Below, piece by piece: positions 35,940 to 45,209 of a DNA stretch of 64,000 nt. The stretch is from Candidatus Electrothrix aestuarii. Lineage in GTDB: Bacteria > Desulfobacterota > Desulfobulbia > Desulfobulbales > Desulfobulbaceae. Made by a program: the position numbers and the translations under genes. The stretch spans positions 1,199,001 through 1,263,000 of the forward strand of contig CP159373.1 in NCBI GenBank assembly GCA_032595685.2, in the 5' to 3' direction. How positions within the stretch are numbered: the stretch's first letter is position 1; the number at the start of each line of letters is the position of its first letter. The notes beneath the pieces are model-generated. The model ran no database searches. It was not told where the DNA came from and was given only the letters and a program-made list of their open reading frames with translations.

Positions 35940-36164
35940 TTCGCACCTCCAATGTTTATAGACAATGACATGAAGAATCCCATATTATATGGACTTATAC
36001 GGTAACAGCAACGAAACCGCATTGTCAACAGACAGCTGCATGAAATCAGAAGAGGCGCAGTTCAGAAAGGCAAAAGAATACCCCAGCCGCAAGACAACGA
36101 CAGGGGCACGGTACATCTTTCAATGTATCCTCAGAACATTGGCTGCATGAGGTGCTGCCCAGTG

Positions 36165-36431
36165 CTATGGAAAATATCTGTAAATCTCACGTCGGTGCAT
36201 GACCAATTTCACCACCACCTTCTCCTGTTGTTTATGCAATCCAACCCGATATGAACCGAACCGGACTTTATAAAAACTTTTATACCCTGACATCTTCTCG
36301 ACTTTTCCGCTTTCCGCGAACGAATCGAGTCGAGGCAATTCATCAAAGACAAAGCTCTCTATTTTTGCTCTGACCCCGGAAGGCAACACAGCCAACTGTT
36401 TCAGAAATTTCTTGCTATATCCGACGTTCAC
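36165..36431 (-). CDS. RelE/ParE-family toxin
   Basis: 88 residues. The fold signature is clear: YSKKFLKQLAVLPSGVRAKI at the start, then KVEKMSGYKSFYKVRFGSYR with the basic central strand, and VVVKLVMHRREIYRYFP at the end, the usual RelE-type C terminus with R/Y residues used to cut ribosome-bound mRNA. It overlaps its antitoxin gene by four bases (ATGA). Some ParE proteins with this fold inhibit gyrase instead, and the choice cannot be made here. Confidence 0.87.
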   Translation of the reverse strand: MNVGYSKKFLKQLAVLPSGVRAKIESFVFDELPRLDSFAESGKVEKMSGYKSFYKVRFGSYRVGLHKQQEKVVVKLVMHRREIYRYFP

Positions 36432-36631
36432 TGATCTTTGACCAGGGTTTTGTAATATTCCAGAGCATCATCCGATTCAAGAACCTCATCATCTTCACCC
36501 TTCTCCTCCATCAGGCGGTAAAGAGCATAATTCTCAATAACCTCCTCCATCTTCTCAAATGTTTCAATGTCAAGCAGAACGGCTGTTCTCCGATCCTGTT
36601 CGTTGACTATATACTGACGTGCGATCCGCAT
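36428..36631 (-). CDS. Antitoxin of the RelE-type module
   Basis: 67 residues. The N terminus RIARQYIVNEQDRRTAVLLD followed by IETFEKMEEVIENYALYRLM is the Phd/YefM or RelB-like pattern: a beta-strand DNA-binding part, then a helix, then an acidic toxin-binding tail (EEKGEDDEVLESDDALEYYK). It precedes and overlaps the toxin, as usual for type II modules, and probably autoregulates their shared promoter just upstream (36632-36680). Confidence 0.83.
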   Translation of the reverse strand: MRIARQYIVNEQDRRTAVLLDIETFEKMEEVIENYALYRLMEEKGEDDEVLESDDALEYYKTLVKDQ

Positions 36632-36682
36632 GATAATCCCTCCTTACTCTGCAAATAATCGTATGTATTTGTACAATAGCAG

Positions 36683-37591
36683 TTATAAAATCGTATTGTC
36701 AAATATATCCTCCTTCTGCCGCAACAGCACCATCTCACCATCCCCTTTGAGAAAACCCGGCGCAAAGCCCTGCCGCTCACTGAGATGAAGGGCCACTTGA
36801 CTGCATTTCACAGTAAAGAGGAAAAAGATCGGAGCCGACACCTCGGACAGGGTCTCGAAATTCCCCATGCCCTTGCTGATAATCAGGTCCGCTTCCTTGA
36901 ACTGCTCTTGAAACTCCGCGCTACAGGATTCCAGCGGCGTACCAGGGCAACGGGTTCCATTACTGATGACGGTACAAATCTCATCCAGCCCACAGGCACG
37001 GGCATCCGCCAAGGTTGCATCATTGATGATAGGCTGATCCCGGACCACCGCTGTTACCTGACAGCCTAAGCTCTTCAGCTGCTTGATCAGCAGGCTATCG
37101 AAAACAATCTCCCCGCAATTATCGCACAGATAGAGCACCTTGGGCTTGCCTTGCAGGGCCTCAAGCAAGGTGGGATAATCATCCCAAACAAATTCGCGAT
37201 CAAAACATTCCTGGATGGTCTTTGCCACATCAAAACTATGCAGGGCTCCATAATCAATGATGTTGCCGCCGATAGCGACCCGCACTGCTGCCCGCAAAGG
37301 ATCCTCTGTCGCCAGAACTCGTTGCTCAACCTTATCCAGGATGCTCAGGGCAAAACTATTCCCCTCCTCTTTTACCCTGGCAAAGGGATCATCCTCCCCC
37401 AGAATTTCCCCAAAAAGGGCATAAAGACCCACCGCATTCTCAGGAGGAGAGAGTTCCGTGTCCACTTGCTCCATGTATCGGCCTGCTCCGTCCAGGAGTT
37501 GCCGTTGCAGCACAAGATCTTCTGTGGCAAGCAGGCCGGTGGATCTGGCCTGGCGCATAAAACAGACTATGCAATCAAGGGTGGTTCGCAT
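36683..37591 (-). CDS. DUF89 / ARMT1-like metal-dependent phosphatase
   Basis: 302 residues. MRTTLDCIVCFMRQARSTGL at the N terminus is the typical C-x2-C start of prokaryotic DUF89 proteins. YLCDNCGEIVFDSLLI at about 155 carries the D-N-x-G-E metal site, and VRDQPIINDATL and IISKGMGNFETL complete the active site. The family hydrolyses phosphate from damaged or excess sugar phosphates and related metabolites (damage control). The downstream toxin-antitoxin pair is unrelated. Together with ttcA it forms a minus-strand run. Confidence 0.88.
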   Translation of the reverse strand: MRTTLDCIVCFMRQARSTGLLATEDLVLQRQLLDGAGRYMEQVDTELSPPENAVGLYALFGEILGEDDPFARVKEEGNSFALSILDKVEQRVLATEDPLRAAVRVAIGGNIIDYGALHSFDVAKTIQECFDREFVWDDYPTLLEALQGKPKVLYLCDNCGEIVFDSLLIKQLKSLGCQVTAVVRDQPIINDATLADARACGLDEICTVISNGTRCPGTPLESCSAEFQEQFKEADLIISKGMGNFETLSEVSAPIFFLFTVKCSQVALHLSERQGFAPGFLKGDGEMVLLRQKEDIFDNTIL

Positions 37592-37608
37592 ACGTTTCCT
37601 TTTGTGGT

Positions 37609-38406
37609 TTACTGTTCCGCTTTGGGGGATTCTTGAAGAAGGAGGTAATCCTGACGAACATTCCCCAACGCGGCAAAGATATGCTCCTGGCTGCCGGGAA
37701 TATACTCATAAATATGTTCCAGCAGTCCTCGGATATCTTGCCGACGGGTCTGCTCGGAGAGGGGGCAATCAGAGGCCACCGGTTCCAAGCCAAGCCGCTT
37801 GCCAATGGCCCGGATCTCTTCTTTCACCAAATAGGCCAGCGGCCGGATAAGGGAAAGGCGACCAGAAAAGAGCACCTGTTTGGGCCGCATGGTGCTGATA
37901 TTGCCGCTACAGGTGAGGTTAATGAAAAAGGTCTCCACGATGTCATCCCGATGATGCCCCAGAGCAATTGTCGCAAAGCCCTGCTCACGGGCATGCTCAA
38001 AGAGAAGGCGACGGCGGTTGCGGGCGCATTGAAAACAGATACCAGCAGTATCAGCAGGGGTATCAACACCATCCTTTTCCTGCTGCGTATCTGGGAGAGC
38101 AGGCAGTTCTCCAGGTACGATCTGACATGAAAGCCCCAAGGCCGTAAGTCGGTCACGGATAAGGCCAGCCCGCTCTCCTGCCCCAGTTTCCGGCGTACCT
38201 GCTGGCCGCATGTCCACATACACAGGCTGGACCTCATAATCAATAGGGGCCTTCCTCCGCCAAGTGTGCAGCACCCATGCCAGAACCAAGGAGTCAATAC
38301 CACCGGAAACCGCAACCAGCACCTTATCCCCATCGGCCAGCATGGAATAATCCAGCATGGCCTTGGCAATGCGCCGATTTTCGCTGGCTGTCAGGATGTT
38401 CTTCAT
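37609..38406 (-). CDS. ttcA: TtcA-family tRNA 2-thiocytidine synthetase-like protein
   Basis: 265 residues. The N-type ATP-PPase loop is VAVSGGIDSLVLAWVL at about residue 31, with a GHHRDDIVETFFINL block at about 150 and C-x2-C in GICFQCARNRRR. In TtcA a [4Fe-4S] cluster is held by such cysteines and a third, here possibly in VASDCPLSEQ. The enzyme thiolates cytidine 32 of certain tRNAs. Some related proteins in anaerobes modify other positions, so the exact target is not certain. It is closely packed between the DUF89 and lipoprotein genes. Confidence 0.8.
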   Translation of the reverse strand: MKNILTASENRRIAKAMLDYSMLADGDKVLVAVSGGIDSLVLAWVLHTWRRKAPIDYEVQPVYVDMRPAGTPETGAGERAGLIRDRLTALGLSCQIVPGELPALPDTQQEKDGVDTPADTAGICFQCARNRRRLLFEHAREQGFATIALGHHRDDIVETFFINLTCSGNISTMRPKQVLFSGRLSLIRPLAYLVKEEIRAIGKRLGLEPVASDCPLSEQTRRQDIRGLLEHIYEYIPGSQEHIFAALGNVRQDYLLLQESPKAEQ

Positions 38407-38418
38407 GGACGAAGAGGG

Positions 38419-39072
38419 CTATTCTTCTTCAACCAGAAAAGGACATTTTTCCAGCCTCTTCAGCAAGCCCTTATTCATAAAGTCCTTGGCAGAAAGCCAG
38501 GTCAGGGAGCCGCCGGTTCCTTCGCGAAAGCTGAGCAGGTTTTCCATCAGGGATTGTTGTTCCGCATCAAAACTATCCTGGCAGAGCATCTGGCCATCCG
38601 GCATCCCCAGCAGACGATACTCAAAGGCAACAGAAGCAGGATCTTTGGCGGTCATCTCCCCCCCAACCCTCTCCTTATAGCGGTGCAGAGTGGTTTCCAG
38701 CACGGCATTACAGCTGAGCTTATCTGCATAGGCCTTGGCCCGCTCCAGGGACTGTCTTTCTGAAGAGCTCTCGATATCCCCGAACTGACCATCACTGAAC
38801 AACCGCACGTCCTTCCTGCTGAGAAAATGTTTTTTCAGCAATTTATTCATATAGTAGAGCCCATCGTCCAGTTCTTTCCTTTCGATTTCAGAAAGCAATT
38901 CGCTGTCCAGGGGCGTGGCACTGGTTGCCGGAGCAACCGCAATACAGGTTATCGCAAAATCAGGAACCTGCGCTGCACTTCTTGCCTTTTTCTTGCTGCA
39001 TCCACTGTTCAGGAGCGACACAGCAAGCATCCCGATCAAGGTAATTCCGATACAGCATCTTTTCATAATCAT
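38419..39072 (-). CDS. Predicted lipoprotein of unknown function
   Basis: 217 residues. A signal peptide (MKRCCIGITLIGMLAVSLL) ends at the lipobox LNSGC (Cys at about 25), so the mature protein should be lipid-anchored. GAGGAAA precedes the start. The mature part resembles lipoproteins with a TolB-N or GNA1162-like fold (ITCIAVAPATSATPLDSELL; KAYADKLSCNAVLETTLHRY), where a strand, a nucleotide-like loop and an 'A..A' helix repeat. No family is certain. It sits between hisB and ttcA on the same strand. Confidence 0.65.
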   Translation of the reverse strand: MIMKRCCIGITLIGMLAVSLLNSGCSKKKARSAAQVPDFAITCIAVAPATSATPLDSELLSEIERKELDDGLYYMNKLLKKHFLSRKDVRLFSDGQFGDIESSSERQSLERAKAYADKLSCNAVLETTLHRYKERVGGEMTAKDPASVAFEYRLLGMPDGQMLCQDSFDAEQQSLMENLLSFREGTGGSLTWLSAKDFMNKGLLKRLEKCPFLVEEE

Positions 39073-39162
39073 TATGTTTCCTCACGATAATAATCAGGGG
39101 TTTTCCCGGAAAAAGGTTTCCTTATTTTCTCCAGTCCCAATCCACCCTACCCTACAACTACT

Positions 39163-39774
39163 CTACAACGATCCCTTAGAGGAAAGGGTACCGACCAAGC
39201 CCTGCCGGAGCGATGCACCCTCTCCCATAGCCCGCCCCAGGGCCTTAAACACCGCCTCAATAATATGATGGGCATTTTCTCCATGCAGAAGATCCACATG
39301 CAGGGTTATCCCCGCATACTGGGCCACAGCCCGCAGGAACTCCAGGACAAGGGCCGTATCAAAGTTCCCTACCTTTTGATCCCGGATGGCTACGTCGTAA
39401 TGGAGAAAGGGACGGTTAGAAAAATCAAGGCAGACCCGGGCCAGAGTTTCATCCATCGGCACATAGGCGTGGGCATAGCGATGAATACCAGCCTTATTTC
39501 CCAGGGCCTGGGCAAAGGCCTGACCAAGACAGATGCCGATATCCTCCACAGTATGGTGATCATCCACGTAGGTATCCCCTTTTGCCTGCACAGAGAGGTC
39601 AAAAAAACCATGCACAGTAAAAAGGGTCAGCATATGGTCGAGAAAGCCAACACCGGTGCTGATATCAGCCTTTCCAGAGCCGTCTATATTCAGCTGGAGA
39701 GCAATCTGGGTTTCCAGGGTTTCCCGTTCTATGGTGCTTTCACGCGGGGAAATGGTCGTCGTGGGTTCAGTCAT
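39163..39774 (-). CDS. hisB: Imidazoleglycerol-phosphate dehydratase
   Basis: 203 residues from ATG 39774 (MTEPTTTISPRES). The open frame extends another 57 codons upstream, but that extension is encoded by the dispersed double-hairpin repeat at 39833-39893 and is not homologous. Both metal sites are present: GFLDHMLTLFTVHGF, DDHHTVEDIGICLGQA, and HADLL-like DLLHGENAHHIIEAVFKALG. It performs the sixth step of histidine synthesis. This is the monofunctional enzyme without a phosphatase domain. No other his gene is in the window. Confidence 0.95.
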   Translation of the reverse strand: MTEPTTTISPRESTIERETLETQIALQLNIDGSGKADISTGVGFLDHMLTLFTVHGFFDLSVQAKGDTYVDDHHTVEDIGICLGQAFAQALGNKAGIHRYAHAYVPMDETLARVCLDFSNRPFLHYDVAIRDQKVGNFDTALVLEFLRAVAQYAGITLHVDLLHGENAHHIIEAVFKALGRAMGEGASLRQGLVGTLSSKGSL

Positions 39775-39832
39775 AATATAATCTACTCCGGCAAACCGCA
39801 AGGGCTGCCCCTCCCCCGTTATGCAGGGTGCC

Positions 39833-39893
39833 GTAGGGGCGAACCGCTGTGTTCGCCCTTTTCTACCGGGCAGACACACAGGTCTGCCCCTAC
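39833..39893. repeat. Dispersed double-hairpin repeat, copy 1
   Basis: Two adjacent inverted repeats: GGGCGAAC/GTTCGCCC and GGGCAGAC/GTCTGCCC, bounded by GTAGGGG and CCCCTAC so that the whole is itself roughly palindromic. A second copy lies at 59295-59355. This type of GTAGGGGCGAAC...TCTGCCCCTAC repeat is a familiar intergenic REP-like element in several phyla. It lies upstream of hisB. Confidence 0.8.
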
Positions 39894-40123
39894 ATTCCTG
39901 CGCCTGAAAAGGGGATGTTATTTTTAAGAATCCCTTACGGGTCAATGAATGCGAATATACTATTCTGCCTGCCGGAGATTGGCAACCGGATATTACCTAT
40001 CTTTCCCATTTTCTCCTTCCTTGCGGAACAGGGCGCCATCTGCTATCCTGCAACGAGGTCGTTCATATTTTTCCCTAAAATACCTAACTTCCATCTCGGC
40101 CCTTCGGACTGAAACAAGCAAAC

Positions 40124-40663
40124 ATGAAATTCGACGCAGCAAAAATCCCTGTCTACCTTGTCTGTACGATCTGGGCAATCTATCTCCTGGACCTGATCCT
40201 TCCAATCCGACTCAATGCCTATGGGATCGTCCCCCGTACAACTGGAGGCCTGCTCGGCATCCCACTTACCAACTTTCTCCACGCTAATCTCAAGCACCTT
40301 ATCAGCAACACGGTTCCTCTCTTTGTCCTGAGCTTGCTCCTCACCCTGTTTTACCGGAAAATCTTCTTCGACGTCATTATTATTATCATCGGCTGCGGAG
40401 GAAGCCTGGTCTGGCTCTTTGCCCGCTCAGCCAATCATATCGGGGCCAGTATGCTGATTTACGGCCTGGCAGCCTTTCTGATCAGCTACGGCCTGCTGAA
40501 ACGGGAGCTTGTCCCGGTTATTATTTCTGTCCTTGTAGCGCTGATCTATGGCTTAGGAATGCTCGGCGGCATGCTTCCTTTTCATGGATTCATTTCATGG
40601 GAGGGGCATCTCTTCGGAGCTGTGGGTGGGGTTGTTGCGGCGCGAATTTTGAGGAAGAGGTAG
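40124..40663 (+). CDS. Rhomboid-family intramembrane protease
   Basis: 179 residues with about six membrane helices. LTNFLHANLKHLISNTVPLF contains the conserved H-x4-H-x2-N of helix 2, ANHIGASMLIYGLAAFLISY the nucleophile serine of helix 4 (GAS followed by Y-G), and ISWEGHLFGAVGGVVAARIL the catalytic histidine of helix 6. It should cleave single-pass membrane proteins within the bilayer. The nucleophile motif reads GASM rather than the usual GASG/GxSG, a minor departure. The gene is monocistronic. Confidence 0.87.
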   Translation: MKFDAAKIPVYLVCTIWAIYLLDLILPIRLNAYGIVPRTTGGLLGIPLTNFLHANLKHLISNTVPLFVLSLLLTLFYRKIFFDVIIIIIGCGGSLVWLFARSANHIGASMLIYGLAAFLISYGLLKRELVPVIISVLVALIYGLGMLGGMLPFHGFISWEGHLFGAVGGVVAARILRKR

Positions 40664-40680
40664 TTTGTGCTTTCTGAATA

Positions 40681-41006
40681 TCAATTTCCTATAGAGTTGT
40701 CAGGAAAATATGACTGATATGGTCCCCATTCAATGACACTCCCATCCTTTACAACAACAATATAATGGCTTCTATTACTGAAATACTTAGCAGCTTGGTT
40801 TTCGAATAGACGAAATAAATAATACTCTCTATCTCCTGATTTTATGATTTCAGATTCCTTGCCTGCAAATTTTCTCACCTCGTCAACTGACATACCATTT
40901 TTAACCCCATAAAGGACTCCTACAGTTTCTGCTGCACAAGCACTCAACAAAAAAACAGCGACAAAACAACTATTCTCGACCAAACAACCATATATTTTAT
41001 ATTCAT
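40681..41006 (-). pseudogene. Small lipoprotein gene with a frameshift in a T7 run inside the signal peptide
   Basis: A well-placed start (ATG 41006 with GGGGAG about eight bases upstream) reads MNIKYMVVWSRIVVLSLFF and then stops. The downstream frame reads LLSACAAETVGVLYGVKNGM on to the stop at 40681. The two join into a perfect lipoprotein signal (positively charged N terminus, hydrophobic core, lipobox LLSAC) if one T is added to the seven-T run (40955-40949 on the minus strand). The mature part ends DGSVIEWGPYQSYF. So either the gene is switched off by slippage, or it is a base-call error. The mature region looks conserved in composition and not decayed. Confidence 0.7.
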
Positions 41007-41084
41007 ATCGAATCTCCCCTGGACCAAATCAAAAAACCGGGCAACGTAACAAAAGCACGCGCCCGGCAAAATGGCATAAAAAAA

Positions 41085-41109
41085 CCCCGATTCTGATCAG
41101 AAATCGGGG
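41085..41109 (-). terminator. Intrinsic terminator after tRNA-Met
   Basis: Arms CCCCGATT and AATCGGGG around an 8-9-base loop; on the minus strand it is followed by seven T. It lies 36 bases beyond the 3' end of the tRNA gene. Confidence 0.85.
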
Positions 41110-41144
41110 TATATATAGTAAACCGGTCAAGCCGGGGTATTTTG

Positions 41145-41221
41145 TGGTGGCGATGCAGGGACTTGAACCCCGGACACCACGGATATGAGCCGTGCGCTCT
41201 AACCAGCTGAGCTACATCGCC
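41145..41221 (-). tRNA. tRNA-Met (anticodon CAU), elongator type
   Basis: The 77-nt sequence folds into a complete cloverleaf: acceptor stem GGCGATG/CATCGCC, D stem GCTC/GAGC, anticodon stem CACGG/CCGTG with loop CTCATAT (anticodon CAT), T arm with TTCAAGT, and an encoded CCA end. The first pair is G-C and the anticodon stem lacks three G-C pairs, so it is not the initiator. A CAT anticodon can also belong to the lysidine-modified Ile tRNA; the body resembles elongator Met more. Confidence 0.9.
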
Positions 41222-41417
41222 ATGTGTAAAACGCTATAGCGTTTAGGCGGCATATATTGCCTTATTTTCGTTTCTCTGTCAAGAAAAAAACCATACTTAA
41301 CAAAAAAAATGTCAGATAGAACAAAGCGACATCATCCCACCCCAAAAAAAGGAGAATGATGCCGCTGAATCCGTACGATCTACGGATAGACAGGTACTAC
41401 TTGGCTGGAGGGCCTTC

Positions 41418-43082
41418 TTACATCATTCCGCCCATTCCACCCATTCCACCCATGCCGCCCATGCCACCAGGCATACCGCCCATAGCAGCGCCTGCACCAG
41501 CGTCATCCTTATCAGGCTCATCAGCGATCATGCACTCGGTGGTCAGCAGCATACCGGATACAGAAGCTGCGTTCTGCAACGCTGTACGAGAAACCTTGGT
41601 CGGGTCAATAACACCGGCCGCAATGAGGTCACCATACTCTTCAAGGGCAGCATTGAAACCGTTAGCACCTTCCATCCCCTTGACTTTCTCGACAACCACA
41701 GAGCCTTCCATACCGGCGTTGGCTGCAATCTGACGAACCGGCTCTTCCAGGGCACGCATAATGATCTGACGACCAAGATCCTGCTCTCCGACCAGCTTCA
41801 GGGACTCCAGAGCCTTGATGCAACGCAGGAAGGCCACGCCGCCGCCAGGAACAACACCCTCTTCCACAGCAGCGCGAGTAGCATTGAGCGCATCCTCAAC
41901 ACGGGCTTTTTTCTCTTTCATTTCAATCTCGGTGGCGGCACCGACATTGATGACAGCAACACCGCCGATCAATTTTGCCAGACGCTCCTGGAGCTTCTCA
42001 CGATCATAGTCAGAGGTGGAATCCTCGGCTTGGGTGCGGATTTGTTTAACGCGGGCAGCCAGCTTATCCTTGTCACCAGCACCGTCGATAACAGTGGTGT
42101 TGTCTTTATCAACAACAATACGCTTAGCTGTTCCGAGATCATTAACAGTAATGTTCTCCAGCTTGATCCCCAGATCCTCGGTGATAACCTGACCACCGGT
42201 GAGGATAGCGATATCTTCCAGCATAGCCTTACGACGATCACCAAAGCCCGGAGCCTTTACAGCAGCGATGTTCAGGGTACCGCGCAGCTTATTGACAACC
42301 AAGGTTGCCAGTGCTTCGCCATCAACATCTTCAGCAATGATGAACAGCGGCTTACCCATTTTAGCAACAGCCTCAAGGATAGGCAGCAGGTCCTTCATAT
42401 TGGAGATCTTTTTCTCGTTGATCAGGATCAGCGGATCTTCCATGTTGACTTCCATACGATCAGGATCGGTCACAAAATACGGAGAAAGATAGCCGCGATC
42501 AAACTGCATACCTTCAACAACGTCCAGAGAGGTCTCCATGGACTTTGCCTCTTCCACGGTGATAACCCCTTCCTTGCCTACTTTATCCATTGCCTCAGCA
42601 ATGATGCTGCCGATGGTGGTGTCGTTGTTGGCGGAAATGGTACCAACCTGAGCAATCTCGCTCTGCTCTTTGGTGGGTTGAGAAATCGTGGACAGCTCGG
42701 CAACAACCGTTGCAACAGAAGCATCGATACCGCGTTTGATCTCCATAGGATTGGAGCCAGCAGCAACCATCTTGGCACCTTCGCGGTAGATGGCCTGGGC
42801 CAGAACAGTTGCGGTGGTGGTTCCGTCGCCAGCAACATCAGAGGTCTTGGAAGCAACCTCTTTGACCATCTGAGCGCCCATGTTTTTAAACTTATCTTTG
42901 ATCTCAATCTCTTTGGCAACAGTCACACCGTCTTTGGTGATAACCGGCGCGCCGAAAGATTTCTCAATCAGAACATTGCGTCCCTTAGGTCCGAGGGTAA
43001 CCTTTACTGCATCAGCCAAGCAATTTACACCGGCAAGCATTGCCTCGCGGGCTTTGCCGCTGTAATATAATTCTTTGGACAT
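41418..43082 (-). CDS. groL: Chaperonin GroEL
   Basis: 554 residues. All family blocks are present: [52 protein letters not shown] (nucleotide-binding DGTTT), [20 protein letters not shown], and [13 protein letters not shown]. It ends in a Gly-Gly-Met repeat tail ([12 protein letters not shown]), as in most bacterial GroEL. It is a cytosolic double-ring folding chamber working with GroES, which is encoded 70 bases upstream on the same strand. Confidence 0.99.
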   Translation of the reverse strand: MSKELYYSGKAREAMLAGVNCLADAVKVTLGPKGRNVLIEKSFGAPVITKDGVTVAKEIEIKDKFKNMGAQMVKEVASKTSDVAGDGTTTATVLAQAIYREGAKMVAAGSNPMEIKRGIDASVATVVAELSTISQPTKEQSEIAQVGTISANNDTTIGSIIAEAMDKVGKEGVITVEEAKSMETSLDVVEGMQFDRGYLSPYFVTDPDRMEVNMEDPLILINEKKISNMKDLLPILEAVAKMGKPLFIIAEDVDGEALATLVVNKLRGTLNIAAVKAPGFGDRRKAMLEDIAILTGGQVITEDLGIKLENITVNDLGTAKRIVVDKDNTTVIDGAGDKDKLAARVKQIRTQAEDSTSDYDREKLQERLAKLIGGVAVINVGAATEIEMKEKKARVEDALNATRAAVEEGVVPGGGVAFLRCIKALESLKLVGEQDLGRQIIMRALEEPVRQIAANAGMEGSVVVEKVKGMEGANGFNAALEEYGDLIAAGVIDPTKVSRTALQNAASVSGMLLTTECMIADEPDKDDAGAGAAMGGMPGGMGGMGGMGGMGGMM

Positions 43083-43152
43083 TGTATCTAACTCCTTAAA
43101 TATCTTTTAACGTCTGAATAAAAAACAGGTTGCTTTGAAAAAAACGTATCCT

Positions 43153-43443
43153 CTACGCTACGAGTACACCAAGGATATCATCTTCCCGCATGATCAGGTA
43201 GTCCTGTCCGTCGAATTTTACATCCGTTCCGCCGTACTTAGAGAACAGAACCTTGTCACCGGTCTGCACATCCATAGCAACACGCTCACCGGCCTTATTC
43301 ATCTTTCCGGGACCAACAGCAATGATCTCGCCTTCAGCTGGCTTCTCTTTGGCAGAATCAGGAATAATGATACCACCTGCTGTTTTCTCTTCCTGCTCCA
43401 GTCGCTTGACCAGAATACGGTCATTCAATGGACGAATGTTCAT
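43153..43443 (-). CDS. groS: Co-chaperonin GroES
   Basis: 96 residues, with the GroES blocks [20 protein letters not shown], the mobile loop [31 protein letters not shown] and [13 protein letters not shown]. It caps the GroEL ring. It is the first gene of the groESL operon. Confidence 0.98.
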   Translation of the reverse strand: MNIRPLNDRILVKRLEQEEKTAGGIIIPDSAKEKPAEGEIIAVGPGKMNKAGERVAMDVQTGDKVLFSKYGGTDVKFDGQDYLIMREDDILGVLVA

Positions 43444-43582
43444 GGATAAATCCTCCTCTAATGAGATTGTTTTTTTATTGGTGTCAAAGCCGGACGACTG
43501 TAATGTATTCTGTCCGGCCTTACCTGTTTTTCAGGAACAGGAGCTTTAGTTTTTCAGCTCCCGTCATTTTGATGCGAGAAAC

Positions 43583-43609
43583 AATAGGGATGGATTTTGA
43601 AAAATCAAG
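43583..43609 (-). promoter_or_regulatory. Candidate sigma-32-type heat-shock promoter of groESL
   Basis: On the minus strand CTTGATT is followed after 13 bases by CCCTATT, close to the sigma-32 pattern (CTTGAA, 13-15 bases, CCCCAT-T), about 140 bases before groES. I looked for a CIRCE operator (TTAGCACTC-N9-GAGTGCTAA) and found none, so heat control by HrcA is not indicated here. Confidence 0.45.
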
Positions 43610-43673
43610 GGGCAAAGTCTAAAAAAAATCACCCCTCAATTATTTGATATAAAAAAAGAAGAGAAAAAAGCAC

Positions 43674-44753
43674 TTATTTCACCCTGACGATCCACTCATG
43701 CATATCCGGGGTAGCGCCGCGTTGCAAGTCCTGAATGCCATCAAAAAAACGCTGGGCAAGCGGGCCGGTCTCCCCATGGTTGACCGCGATACTATTTCCC
43801 TGATATCCGAATTCACCAATGGGAGAAATAACAGCCGCTGTTCCAGAGCCAAAGGCCTCGGTTAGCGAACCATCCTCCACAGCAGCAATAACCTCGTCAA
43901 TGGTAATCCGGCGCTCACTGGTAGGGATTTCCCAGTCTTTGGCCAGCTGCAAAACAGTATCCCGGGTAATACCGGGCAGAATGGTTCCTCCCAAGGGAGG
44001 AGTAACCAGTTCTCCATTAATAACAAAGAAAATATTGGAGGTACCAACCTCTTCGATGTATTTGCGCTCAACCGCATCCAACCACAAAACCTGGGTATAT
44101 CCCTTACGCTGGGATGTGGTATGCGCTTTGATAGAAGCGGCATAATTACCGCCGGTCTTTACATTGCCCACCCCACCGGGAACGGCGCGAACATATTCAT
44201 CTTCCACGTAGATCTTGGTCGGATTAAATCCCTCAGCATAATAGGCCCCGACCGGGCTGCAAATAACAAAAAACAGGTACTCATTGGCAGGGCGAACACC
44301 CAGTGCTGCTTCACTGGCAATCATAGCAGGTCGGATGTACAGGGCTCCGCCTTCGACTTTGGGAATCCACTCTCGCTCCAGATAAATCAGACCCTTCAGG
44401 GCCTGAAGGACCTTTTCCGCCGGAATGCGGGGCATACACATGCGGTCGGCAGAGTCATTAAAACGATTGAGGTTATCCATAGGACGGAACAGAAGAACTG
44501 CATCATCAACTCCACGATAGGCCTTCAGCCCCTCAAAAATCTCCTGACTATAATGCAAAACCATTGCAGCGGGATCAAGGCTGAAGTTCGCGTAGGGCCT
44601 GATCTCCGCATCATGCCAACCCTGCTCCTTATCCCAGCGCATAGTGAGCATGTGATCAGTAAAATGTTTACCGAATCCCAGTTGGCTTTGATCCGGCTTT
44701 TCTTTCAAGGTCTCTGCCCTAAGCAGAGTAACATCAAGTTCGTTTTTCAGCAT
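43674..44753 (-). CDS. ilvE: Branched-chain amino acid aminotransferase
   Basis: 359 residues, the length of the longer, eukaryote-like class of fold-type IV enzymes. MRWDKEQGWHDAEIRPYANF, HYSQEIFEGLKAYRG, the PLP lysine in GNVKTGGNYAASI, EVGTSNIFFVINGELVTPPL and ILPGITRDTVLQLA are all diagnostic. It transaminates leucine, isoleucine and valine. It has its own upstream region and no obvious cotranscribed partner. Confidence 0.96.
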   Translation of the reverse strand: MLKNELDVTLLRAETLKEKPDQSQLGFGKHFTDHMLTMRWDKEQGWHDAEIRPYANFSLDPAAMVLHYSQEIFEGLKAYRGVDDAVLLFRPMDNLNRFNDSADRMCMPRIPAEKVLQALKGLIYLEREWIPKVEGGALYIRPAMIASEAALGVRPANEYLFFVICSPVGAYYAEGFNPTKIYVEDEYVRAVPGGVGNVKTGGNYAASIKAHTTSQRKGYTQVLWLDAVERKYIEEVGTSNIFFVINGELVTPPLGGTILPGITRDTVLQLAKDWEIPTSERRITIDEVIAAVEDGSLTEAFGSGTAAVISPIGEFGYQGNSIAVNHGETGPLAQRFFDGIQDLQRGATPDMHEWIVRVK

Positions 44754-44864
44754 TTTTCTTTCCTTTAGAACTCACTACATATATTTTGTATTTTTCTTAA
44801 ATCCTTACCAAGGACGAGCGAGGGCAAATGTATTGTCGTTCGTTTGTTCGTACCTGGATGATCA

Positions 44865-45209
44865 TTACATGAGATTATAATTCATCACGCCAAACAGGGC
44901 GGTAAGGGCTATAAAATAATTTTGGAAGAGCGCCCCAGAGAGAGGTGCTAAAATGACTGCTGCTATAAAGCCCATAAAAGGCCCAAGCACGACCCCAGCC
45001 GTTAAAAAAACGAGAGGAAACATTACAATAGCAGTAATAGGCAGATAGAAAAACACCATCGGTCCAATGAAAAAGTTATAAACAAACCTATCAATCAAAC
45101 AACACAGCAACGGAAAGAGAAGCATCAACAAGATGACCAATCCGTTTATAATGAGAACTTCTGTGCAGCTGAAGTTATTTCCTGGGTGCTTTACCGCGTC
45201 TGTTTTCAT
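44865..45209 (-). CDS. Small multi-pass membrane protein of unknown function
   Basis: 114 residues with three or four hydrophobic segments (EVLIINGLVILLMLLFPLLC, FFIGPMVFFYLPITAIVMFP, LGPFMGFIAAVILAP), rich in Phe, Leu and Pro. The layout is reminiscent of small ECF-transporter-like or 'QueT/BioY-like' membrane proteins, but it is too short to assign. It lies between ilvE and a terminator. Confidence 0.5.
   Translation of the reverse strand: MKTDAVKHPGNNFSCTEVLIINGLVILLMLLFPLLCCLIDRFVYNFFIGPMVFFYLPITAIVMFPLVFLTAGVVLGPFMGFIAAVILAPLSGALFQNYFIALTALFGVMNYNLM

Noticed and set aside
39775-39945. Longer hisB start, adding 57 residues
   Set aside because: The extension is encoded by the double-hairpin repeat and not by conserved hisB sequence; the ATG at 39774 gives the standard protein.
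42030-43070. A 346-codon open frame on the plus strand
   Set aside because: It is the reverse complement of groEL. No family resemblance, and no ribosome site.
43444-43673. CIRCE element for HrcA before groES
   Set aside because: I searched the intergenic region for TTAGCACTC and GAGTGCTAA on both strands and saw neither arm.
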